From Dysgonomonas sp. BGC7 (lineage in GTDB: Bacteria > Bacteroidota > Bacteroidia > Bacteroidales > Dysgonomonadaceae), in contig NZ_CVRP01000007.1 in assembly GCF_001261735.1 (NCBI RefSeq), positions 186,001 through 250,000 on the forward strand: DNA of 64,000 bases. Reading direction: 5' to 3'. Each line of letters opens with the position of its first letter. The stretch's first letter is position 1. This document shows, piece after piece, positions 50,005-56,937 of this stretch. The notes under the pieces were generated by a model. The model worked only from the letters and a program-made list of their open reading frames with translations. It made no database searches and was not told the DNA's origin. Made by a program: the position numbers and the translations under genes.

Positions 50005-51366
50005 ATGGAAAGATTAAATAATAATGAAATAGTAGACCGAATTTCGAATACAGTCTCAAATACTTGTAGTATTGATAATGAGCTATTTCAAAAACATAAT
50101 GTAAAGAGAGGTTTACGCAACGAAGATCATACCGGAGTTGTTGTCGGACTTACAAAGGTTGGAGATGTAGTTGGGTACGATCGTGATGAAAAGGGCGATA
50201 CTTATCCAATACCCGGTAAATTGATGTATCGAGGAATTAGTCTTGAAGATATAGTGAGAGGTGCACAAAAAGAGAACCGATTGGGATTTGAAGAGGTCGT
50301 GTATTTGATCTTGTCCGGAAATCTTCCTAAGCAAGAAGAGCTTACTGAGTTTTCTCAGCTTTTGAGTAAAACAATGGATCTTAATGCAAAAATAGTAATG
50401 CATATTCTCGATTTGGTAGGAAACGACATAATGAACTATTTGTCACGATGCGTTCTGGAATTATATACTTTCGATCAAAAGCCGGATGATACAACACCCG
50501 AAAATCTGATTAAGCAATCTTTGAACTTGGTGGCAACTTTTCCTACAATAGTGGCTTATGCGCATAATGCACTAAGGCATAGTGAAGGTAAGTCGCTGCA
50601 TATACGGCACCCTCAGCCAGAACTGTCTCTAGCTGAGAATTTTTTATATATGATGAAAGGTCATCATTATACACCGCTGGATGTGAAAATTCTTGACTTA
50701 GCGCTTATGGTACATGCAGATCATGGTGGTGGTAATAATTCAACATTTACAGTGCGTGTAACCAGCTCTACCGGAACTGATACATACTCTGCCATTGCGG
50801 CAGGAATAGGCTCTCTGAAAGGCCCTTTGCATGGAGGGGCTAACCTAAAGGTTGTGGATATGTTGAAGAATATAAAAAAGAATGTCAAGGATTGGAGTAG
50901 TGTAGAAGAAGTAGACGATTATATTCTGAAGATTTTGAATAAAGAAGCGTATGACAAAACAGGGTTATTTTATGGTATGGGGCATGCTATATATACTATT
51001 TCCGATCCACGTACAGTTTTGTTGAAAGAAATGGCTCGTGATCTGGCCATTGAAAAGGGACGCGAAGATGAGTTTAATTTCATGAGTCTGCTTGAGGAGC
51101 GCGCCATATATAACTTTATGGAAAAAAAAGGTAAATCTGTGAAAAAACAAGTCTGTGCGAATGTCGATTTTTACTCGGGTTTTGTTTACGATATGATAGG
51201 TCTCCCACAAGAAATATTTACTCCTTTGTTTGCAATGGCTCGTATTGTGGGTTGGTGTGCTCACCGTATAGAGGAACTCAACTTCAAACAAAAGCGTATT
51301 ATTCGTCCGGCATATAAGAATGCTGCGGATATACGTGAATATGTCTCTATTAAAGATAGAATGTAA
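50005..51366 (+). CDS. gltA: Citrate synthase
   Basis: Condenses oxaloacetate and acetyl-CoA; 453 residues, with an N-terminal extension of about 40 residues relative to compact forms. Catalytic motifs: VHADHGGGNNSTF (His237, His240), GPLHGGANLKVV and YGMGHAIYTISDPR. The C-terminal substrate-binding region includes GFVYDMIGLP and GWCAHRIEE. 2-methylcitrate synthase activity cannot be excluded from sequence alone. It is co-directional with aconitase and the GNAT gene. Confidence 0.95.
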   Translation: MERLNNNEIVDRISNTVSNTCSIDNELFQKHNVKRGLRNEDHTGVVVGLTKVGDVVGYDRDEKGDTYPIPGKLMYRGISLEDIVRGAQKENRLGFEEVVYLILSGNLPKQEELTEFSQLLSKTMDLNAKIVMHILDLVGNDIMNYLSRCVLELYTFDQKPDDTTPENLIKQSLNLVATFPTIVAYAHNALRHSEGKSLHIRHPQPELSLAENFLYMMKGHHYTPLDVKILDLALMVHADHGGGNNSTFTVRVTSSTGTDTYSAIAAGIGSLKGPLHGGANLKVVDMLKNIKKNVKDWSSVEEVDDYILKILNKEAYDKTGLFYGMGHAIYTISDPRTVLLKEMARDLAIEKGREDEFNFMSLLEERAIYNFMEKKGKSVKKQVCANVDFYSGFVYDMIGLPQEIFTPLFAMARIVGWCAHRIEELNFKQKRIIRPAYKNAADIREYVSIKDRM

Positions 51367-51369
51367 TTT

Positions 51370-51759
51370 ATGAAGCAATTCGTATTAATCATAGCCGGTT
51401 TGTATGGAGCTTTGGCTGTAATATTAGGTGCGTTTGGTGCTCATGCTTTTAAAAGCATATTGTCTCCCGAAAAACTTGTGAGTTTCGAAACCGGGGTGAA
51501 ATATCAGATATATCATGCTATTGTGCTTCTTATATTGGGGTTTGCATTGAGCTTTTCTACTTCTATCGAAAAATGGGCTGCTATATGTCTGATGGTCGGA
51601 GTATTGCTGTTTTCTTTCAGTATTTACTTGTTGAGCTTTGCCGAATACTGGAATGTGAATCTTAAATCTTTTGGGCCTGTAACTCCTATTGGCGGCGCAT
51701 TTTTAATAACAGGATGGATTTTATTGATAATATTTTTTATAAAAATGAAAATATCCTGA
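51370..51759 (+). CDS. DUF423 membrane protein (YgdD/YwdK-like)
   Basis: 129-residue protein with four membrane helices. It begins with the family pattern GLYGALAVILGAFGAHAF, then ETGVKYQIYHAIVLL and ends with TPIGGAFLITGW. The function of DUF423 is unknown. It starts 3 bases after the citrate synthase stop and is likely the last gene of that operon. Confidence 0.92.
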   Translation: MKQFVLIIAGLYGALAVILGAFGAHAFKSILSPEKLVSFETGVKYQIYHAIVLLILGFALSFSTSIEKWAAICLMVGVLLFSFSIYLLSFAEYWNVNLKSFGPVTPIGGAFLITGWILLIIFFIKMKIS

Positions 51760-51825
51760 TCTTTTTTGTAACCAAATCCGATACAATTGAGTCATATCTG
51801 TAACAATAACAAAAAACATATCAAT

Positions 51826-52542
51826 ATGAAAACTTTTTTTTATGCATTTAGTCTACTTCTAATAGCTTATACGGCTCAGTCTTGTGATTTTAAATCGGTG
51901 AAAGGAAACAAAGTAATTAAAGAACAAGAGTTTAATATCTCAGATTATAGTACAATAAAATTTAGTGGTGGAGCGACACTCGAATATGAACAGAAAGTTA
52001 ATGATGCTCCATATTTGAGAATAGAAACCGATGAAAATATACTTCCCTTATTAGTTATTGAAACCAAAGATGGAATTCTTACTATAGATAGTGAAAAGAA
52101 AATTAAACCATCGAAATATAATATCTATACTAACTCTAAAGAATTGGCCGGTATTGTATCGAGTGGTTCTATAAAAGCTCTGATAAAAGGAAAGCTACAA
52201 ACAGAAGATTTTGATATAAAGCTTGCAGGAAGTGCAGAGGTTACTATAGATAGTATAGTGGCAAAAAGAATAAATTCTAAGATAGCCGGATCTTGTGACC
52301 TTAAAATAACAGGTATTGCAGAGCTGTTCGGAACCAAAATAAGCGGTAGCGGTAAAATTCATGCTTTTGATCTGCAAGCTGATTCCGTTAATTGTAAGCT
52401 TGCCGGAAGCGGAGAGTTTTTTGTGTCTGCTAATAAGTATCTGAGGGTTGATGTGGCCGGAAGCGGAAACGTACAATATAAAGGAGATCCTAAAATAGAT
52501 CAATCAATAGCCGGATCGGGAAAAGTTGTTAAGGCCGATTGA
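51826..52542 (+). CDS. DUF2807 (GIN domain) lipoprotein
   Basis: About 238 residues. I chose the ATG that starts MKTFFYAFSL; the longer reading from a TTG adds 13 residues without a signal. The lipoprotein signal ends at Cys20 (TAQSC). The rest is a DUF2807/GIN domain: repeated GSG turns (VSSGSIKAL, IAGSCDLKI, ISGSGKIHA, LAGSGEFFV, VAGSGNVQY, IAGSGKVVK), which predict a right-handed beta-helix. These are common putative auto-transporter-adhesin-head lipoproteins in Bacteroidetes. Role unknown. Confidence 0.9.
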   Translation: MKTFFYAFSLLLIAYTAQSCDFKSVKGNKVIKEQEFNISDYSTIKFSGGATLEYEQKVNDAPYLRIETDENILPLLVIETKDGILTIDSEKKIKPSKYNIYTNSKELAGIVSSGSIKALIKGKLQTEDFDIKLAGSAEVTIDSIVAKRINSKIAGSCDLKITGIAELFGTKISGSGKIHAFDLQADSVNCKLAGSGEFFVSANKYLRVDVAGSGNVQYKGDPKIDQSIAGSGKVVKAD

Positions 52543-52561
52543 GTAATGATGTAATTTAATA

Positions 52562-52604
52562 AAAAACTCCGGATTCAGTTAAATCTCTGAATTCGGAGTT
52601 TTTA
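52562..52604. terminator. Bidirectional terminator between the GIN lipoprotein and the minus-strand small gene
   Basis: Seventeen-base-pair stem AAAAACTCCGGATTCAG / CTGAATTCGGAGTTTTT (one G-U pair) with A and T runs on both sides. Confidence 0.9.
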
Positions 52605-52700
52605 TTTACTTGTCCTCTTTTGGTAATATTGTTAGCCTTTGCTTGTATAGAACAAGGACGAAGGTATTAAAGTGATATAAGTATTTCTGAAATAGGGCGT

Positions 52701-52964
52701 CTATAAACCCATTTGGGCTTTTAGAAAACTATTAGCATCCTCTTCGTAAAGAAAATACCAAAGTCCTTTAAACTCGAATGGAAGCTTATTAAACGGTATC
52801 CGAAAGTGTTTTTTTTCACATTCTATAGAGAAATTCTCGTAAGTAGTTGTTGTATAATTATACGTTTCATCTACATTGTATATTTTCACTACCTTGACAG
52901 ACAACTTGCGTGGGTCAACTCGATAAAGAATATCTCCCACTTTAAACATTCTTTCTTTTTTCAT
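52701..52964 (-). CDS. Hypothetical 87-residue protein
   Basis: Not recognised. A small, soluble, basic and aromatic-rich protein with no signal peptide, beginning MKKERMFKVGDILYRVD. The first half (FKVGDILYRVDPRKLSVKVVKIYNVDETY) looks like a small beta domain. It is the only credible ORF between the terminator at 52562 and the mce promoter, and its codon use resembles the neighbours. Upstream on its strand lie two direct copies of CAAATGTTTG (53011-53034), which could be a control site. Confidence 0.6.
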   Translation of the reverse strand: MKKERMFKVGDILYRVDPRKLSVKVVKIYNVDETYNYTTTTYENFSIECEKKHFRIPFNKLPFEFKGLWYFLYEEDANSFLKAQMGL

Positions 52965-53291
52965 AATATCCTGCTTTAATAAATTAGATTACAAACCCTC
53001 AAAAAATAAACAAATGTTTGTTGTCAAATGTTTGAGAAACGTCTTCATTTAAAACATTATAAACATTCAGAGGGCTTATTTAACAAAGATTTATGATTTG
53101 CGAGCCAATTTACTTATAGAATGCTTTTTCTAGAGAAGGATGTGTCGCTATTATCTATGTAAGATGTATTGCACACTTTTTGTATTTATGTGCATATTTG
53201 AAGTTTTTTTTGTAAATTTAATTTCGTTGTCTTATAATTTAATAGTACCTTTGCGCGGAACTAAATAATAACTTTTTATTCATATTAAATC
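52965..53291. other. 327-base divergent intergenic region
   Basis: No gene is seen. It contains two tandem CAAATGTTTG copies (53011-53020 and 53025-53034) and the promoter of the methylmalonyl-CoA epimerase gene (53246-53253). Confidence 0.55.
53246..53253 (+). promoter_or_regulatory. -7 promoter element for mce
   Basis: TACCTTTG matches TAnnTTTG; a TTG lies about 18 bases upstream (53226-53228). It is about 38 bases before the mce ATG. Confidence 0.7.
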
Positions 53292-53705
53292 ATGGATATT
53301 TCACACATCGAACATTTAGGTATTGCTGTAAAAAGCATCGAAGAACAATTGCCTTATTACGAAGGTGTTTTAGGTCTAAAATGCTACAATATTGAAGTAG
53401 TAGAAGACCAAAAGGTGAAGACTGCTTTCTTTAAAGTAGGACAAACTAAAATCGAGCTTCTTGAGCCTACAAGCCCGGACAGTACAATCGCCAAATTTAT
53501 TGAGAAAAAAGGCGAAGGTATTCATCACATCGCATTTAGCGTGCAGGATGGTGTTGCAAATGCTTTGGCTGAAATGGAATCTAAGGGAGTACAGTTGATC
53601 GACAAAGCCCCACGTGGAGGAGCCGAAGGTCTTCAGATAGCTTTCCTTCATCCAAAATCAACAGGAAGCGTACTTACCGAATTGTGCGAACATCCTAACA
53701 AATAA
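53292..53705 (+). CDS. mce: Methylmalonyl-CoA epimerase
   Basis: Interconverts (R)- and (S)-methylmalonyl-CoA on the succinate-to-propionate route. It has 137 residues, with two vicinal-oxygen-chelate repeats. Metal ligands are at IEHLGIAV (His), IELLEP (Glu), HHIAFSV (His) and VLTELCEH (Glu). A hairpin follows at 53713, so expression of the downstream mmdA depends partly on read-through or another promoter. Confidence 0.95.
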   Translation: MDISHIEHLGIAVKSIEEQLPYYEGVLGLKCYNIEVVEDQKVKTAFFKVGQTKIELLEPTSPDSTIAKFIEKKGEGIHHIAFSVQDGVANALAEMESKGVQLIDKAPRGGAEGLQIAFLHPKSTGSVLTELCEHPNK

Positions 53706-53712
53706 ATCACAG

Positions 53713-53749
53713 AATGACTTTACTTACGATTAAGATAAAGTCATTTTTT
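53713..53749 (+). terminator. Terminator between mce and mmdA
   Basis: Ten-base-pair stem AATGACTTTA / TAAAGTCATT with a 13-base loop followed by a T run. Possibly partial, since mce and mmdA work in one pathway. Confidence 0.7.
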
Positions 53750-53793
53750 GCGTAAAAAAACTTTCAAATTATTAGAATCTAAAATAAAAAAAC

Positions 53794-55344
53794 ATGGGCC
53801 AACTTGAAAAGGTAAAAGAGCTGATGGAGCTTCGTGCTAAAGCTCGCCTCGGTGGAGGTGAGAAAAAAATAGAAGCTCAGCATGCAAAAGGCAAATACAC
53901 TGCACGCGAACGTATATCATTGTTGCTTGATGAAGGTAGTTTCGAAGAATTCGATATGTTTGTAGAACATCGTTGTACAAACTTCGGAATGGAAAAAACT
54001 AAATTCCTTGGTGACGGTGTTGTTATCGGTTGCGGAACAATAGAAGGTCGCTTAGTTTATGTTTTTGCACAAGACTTCACTGTGATAGGAGGATCATTGT
54101 CAGAAACTTTAGCCATGAAGATATGTAAAGTGATGGACATGGCAATGAAGGTAGGTGCTCCTGTAATCGGTCTTAACGACTCGGGTGGTGCACGTATTCA
54201 GGAAGGAGTAAATGCTCTAGCTGGATATGCAGAGATTTTCCAACGCAATATTCTTGCTTCGGGGGTTATCCCTCAAATATCAGGTATCTTCGGACCATGT
54301 GCCGGTGGTGCAGTATATTCTCCTGCTCTTACAGATTTTACTCTTATGATAGAAGGCTTGTCTTATATGTTCCTGACAGGGCCTAAAGTTGTGAAGACTG
54401 TGACAGGTGAAGATGTTACTCAGGAAGAACTTGGTGGAGCAAGTGTTCACGCAAGCAAGTCTGGTGTAGCTCATTTTACAGCTCCTAACGAAGATGAAGG
54501 TATAAGTCTGATTAAGAAATTATTCGGTTTTCTTCCTTCAAACAATATGGAAGAAGCTCCTCGTCGCGAATGTGCAGATCCAATCGCAAGAATGGATGAT
54601 CTGTTGAATGAAATTATACCTGACAATCCGAACAAAGCATACGATATGTATGAAGTAATCGGTGCCGTTGTAGATAATGGAGAGTTTCTTGAAGTACATT
54701 CTTCATATGCAAAAAATATTATTGTTGGTTTCGCTCGCATGAACGGACAGTCTGTTGGTGTTGTGGCTAATCAACCTAAATATATGGCTGGTGTTCTTGA
54801 CATCAACGCATCACGTAAGGCTGCTCGTTTTGTGCGTTTCTGCGATGCATTCAATATTCCATTGGTAACACTTGTTGATGTTCCGGGATTCCTTCCGGGT
54901 ACAGGACAGGAGTATGGTGGTGTTATTACTCACGGAGCAAAGCTTCTTTATGCTTACGGGGAAGCTACTGTGCCTAAAGTGACTGTAACCCTTCGCAAAT
55001 CATATGGAGGTTCTCATATTGTGATGAGTTGTAAACAACTTCGTGGTGATATTAATTATGCATGGCCTAGTGCCGAAATAGCAGTAATGGGTGCTGATGG
55101 TGCCGCAGAAGTTCTTTATGCAAAAGACATCAAAGAAGCTGCCAATCCGGCTGAAGCTCTTGCTGCGAAGAAAGAAGAGTACAACAAACTGTTCTGTAAC
55201 CCATACAATGCAGCTCGCTACGGATATATTGATGATGTTATTGAGCCACGTAATACTCGTTTCCGCGTTATACGTGCGTTAGAACAACTGAGAACAAAAA
55301 GGCAAGCTAATCCGGCTAAAAAGCACGATAACCTGCCTCTATAA
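53794..55344 (+). CDS. mmdA: Methylmalonyl-CoA/propionyl-CoA carboxyltransferase subunit
   Basis: 516-residue carboxyltransferase of the acyl-CoA carboxylase/decarboxylase family. It moves CO2 between methylmalonyl-CoA (or propionyl-CoA) and a biotin carrier. Signatures: [19 protein letters not shown] and [13 protein letters not shown] in the N-terminal half; [18 protein letters not shown] and [10 protein letters not shown] in the C-terminal half. Next to it lie a tiny OadG-like gene and the biotin carrier. No biotin carboxylase or membrane decarboxylase (OadB/MmdB) gene is nearby, so decarboxylase, carboxylase or transcarboxylase use cannot be decided here. Confidence 0.95.
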   Translation: MGQLEKVKELMELRAKARLGGGEKKIEAQHAKGKYTARERISLLLDEGSFEEFDMFVEHRCTNFGMEKTKFLGDGVVIGCGTIEGRLVYVFAQDFTVIGGSLSETLAMKICKVMDMAMKVGAPVIGLNDSGGARIQEGVNALAGYAEIFQRNILASGVIPQISGIFGPCAGGAVYSPALTDFTLMIEGLSYMFLTGPKVVKTVTGEDVTQEELGGASVHASKSGVAHFTAPNEDEGISLIKKLFGFLPSNNMEEAPRRECADPIARMDDLLNEIIPDNPNKAYDMYEVIGAVVDNGEFLEVHSSYAKNIIVGFARMNGQSVGVVANQPKYMAGVLDINASRKAARFVRFCDAFNIPLVTLVDVPGFLPGTGQEYGGVITHGAKLLYAYGEATVPKVTVTLRKSYGGSHIVMSCKQLRGDINYAWPSAEIAVMGADGAAEVLYAKDIKEAANPAEALAAKKEEYNKLFCNPYNAARYGYIDDVIEPRNTRFRVIRALEQLRTKRQANPAKKHDNLPL

Positions 55345-55366
55345 TTCCTCTAAAAATTAAAAAATT

Positions 55367-55543
55367 ATGAGTGATAATTATATACCGACAGAAGTTTTAG
55401 CAGCTATAGCCATGGCTATATATGATATGCAAGACCAACATGATGTAGAAAGCAATGTGCTGACTATAAAGCATGTGTCAAAAGATTATTTGCCATGGGC
55501 AGACAAAGGGAATGCTATGCTTCAACAGCCAGTAAGAAAATAA
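55367..55543 (+). CDS. Short OadG-like subunit without membrane anchor
   Basis: 58 residues, beginning MSDNYIPTEVLAAIAMAIYD and continuing HDVESNVLTIKHVSKDYLPWADK. This resembles only the C-terminal segment of OadG/MmdD-type subunits of Bacteroidales, where a similar VLTI...YSPW stretch follows an N-terminal membrane helix. Here the helix is absent, and a stop codon lies in frame at 55358-55360, so no longer start exists. It starts 22 bases after mmdA and ends 16 bases before the biotin carrier, so it is surely co-transcribed. It likely links carboxyltransferase and carrier in a soluble complex; this is inference. Confidence 0.8.
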   Translation: MSDNYIPTEVLAAIAMAIYDMQDQHDVESNVLTIKHVSKDYLPWADKGNAMLQQPVRK

Positions 55544-55559
55544 AACTTGAAATATTATT

Positions 55560-56009
55560 ATGAAACAATTCATATATAGAATTAACGGTCAAGAATACGT
55601 AGTTGCCGTAAATAAGATGGATAACTCTGTTGCCGAAGTAGCTGTAAACGGAACTAATTACTCGGTAGAGTTAGTAAACAATGAAGAAGAAGTTACTTTT
55701 GTTTCGCGTCCGGCAGCAAAAGCTCCTGTAGCTTCTGCTCCTGTTGCACCTAAAGTTACAGCTTCTGCCCCTGCTAGCTCAGGTACTGTATCGGGTGCCG
55801 GCGCATTGAAGTCACCGCTTCCGGGTATTGTAGTTGCTATCAATGTAAATGTTGGTGACGTTGTGAAAAAAGGCCAACAAGTAGCTACATTGGAGGCTAT
55901 GAAGATGGAAAATGCATTGGCTGCACCTATAGATGGTACAGTTCAGAGTATTAATGTAAATGTTGGAGACTCTGTTCTAGAAGGAGTCGTGATTTTAGCT
56001 ATTGCATAA
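55560..56009 (+). CDS. Biotin carboxyl carrier protein of the methylmalonyl-CoA complex
   Basis: 149 residues. The N-terminal part (about 1-45) is a small beta domain, followed by an Ala/Pro-rich flexible linker (about 50-80). The C-terminal biotinyl domain has the biotin-lysine motif LEAMKMENAL and the second half QSINVNVGDSVLEG. It carries CO2 for the MmdA carboxyltransferase upstream and is similar in size to the 1.3S carrier of Propionibacterium transcarboxylase. A strong terminator follows at 56034. Confidence 0.94.
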   Translation: MKQFIYRINGQEYVVAVNKMDNSVAEVAVNGTNYSVELVNNEEEVTFVSRPAAKAPVASAPVAPKVTASAPASSGTVSGAGALKSPLPGIVVAINVNVGDVVKKGQQVATLEAMKMENALAAPIDGTVQSINVNVGDSVLEGVVILAIA

Positions 56010-56033
56010 GATTTACATAATAGAATATTAAAA

Positions 56034-56079
56034 TAAAATGCTGTAGGCAATAAGTCCATGCAGCATTTTATTTTTTTTG
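56034..56079 (+). terminator. Terminator after the biotin carrier gene
   Basis: Nine-base-pair stem AAAATGCTG / CAGCATTTT with a 17-base loop and an eight-T run. Confidence 0.85.
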
Positions 56080-56137
56080 CGTCTATTGTCTTGTAGTGAA
56101 ATTATATTATTATTATTATTAATTAAATTAAATAAGC

Positions 56138-56602
56138 ATGAAACTTTCAAAACTATTATTTTCTGTACTTGCTGTTTCTTTATTAATTGGATTTGCTTCT
56201 TGTAGCGACGATGACGATGATGCTATCGTAGGAACATGGGAATACTCTAAAACTGAAGTGTCTGTTGTAGCAACAGATAAAACCGTGGAAGGCCTGATAA
56301 AAGAAGATGCTATAGGTTATAATGATGGTGTTCAAACAATAACGTTTAATAAAAATGGTACTTTTGTAATGGCCGGAGAAGATGAAGATGGTACTTTTTC
56401 ATATGGAGGTTCTTACGTCTACAAAGACAACTTGCTTACAACAACTATTGATGGTGAAGAAGATGGTGGTGGTATAACAAAGCTAGTTGTTAACAAAAAT
56501 GCTTTGACTGTAGAGTTGGACGAAACAGAAGATTATCAATACGATTATCCTCAAGCGGGTATCTCTAAAGTTTTATTCTTTATAAACTATACGCACAAGT
56601 AA
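56138..56602 (+). CDS. Lipocalin-like lipoprotein
   Basis: 154 residues. The lipoprotein signal ends at Cys22 (GFASC) with an acidic SDDDDD tether, which may favour surface export of Bacteroidetes lipoproteins. The mature part begins IVGTWEYSK, continues QTITFNKNGTF and ends in strands, the pattern of small lipocalin-like Bacteroidetes lipoproteins. The ligand is unknown. It is a single gene bounded by terminators. Confidence 0.85.
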   Translation: MKLSKLLFSVLAVSLLIGFASCSDDDDDAIVGTWEYSKTEVSVVATDKTVEGLIKEDAIGYNDGVQTITFNKNGTFVMAGEDEDGTFSYGGSYVYKDNLLTTTIDGEEDGGGITKLVVNKNALTVELDETEDYQYDYPQAGISKVLFFINYTHK

Positions 56603-56620
56603 AATAATAAAATATATGGC

Positions 56621-56662
56621 AAGAGGCTGGATTATGAGAATCCAGCCTCTTGATATTTTTTC
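56621..56662 (+). terminator. Terminator after the lipocalin-like gene
   Basis: Perfect 13-base-pair stem AAGAGGCTGGATT / AATCCAGCCTCTT with a five-base loop, followed by a T-rich tail. Confidence 0.9.
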
Positions 56663-56889
56663 AAGTGTTAATATCTGTAAATATATATACTGTTGTCTCT
56701 ATAAAATAATAAGGCTTATTTTCGAAAACAATAACCTTGTTTTTCTGTTTATATTATAAATAAATTGAATTTAATATTAAGCTTGTCTGATCAGAGTGAA
56801 GTGATATTATAAACTCCTTATTATTACGAGATTCAACTCTCTAAGATGTAATTTTAGTATATTAAATTAATATATTAAAAAATATATAT

Positions 56890-56897
56890 TATCTTTG
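56890..56897 (+). promoter_or_regulatory. -7 promoter element for the gldKLMN operon
   Basis: TATCTTTG matches TAnnTTTG, 40 bases before the gldK ATG, inside a very A/T-rich stretch. Confidence 0.65.
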
Positions 56898-56937
56898 CGA
56901 CACTTGATATATAGTTGTAATAACTGATATAGAATAT

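Larger units (their letters stand above)
56603..56937. other. 335-base intergenic region before gldK
   Basis: No gene is seen. It contains the terminator at 56621 and the gldK promoter box at 56890; the rest is very A/T-rich. Confidence 0.6.
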
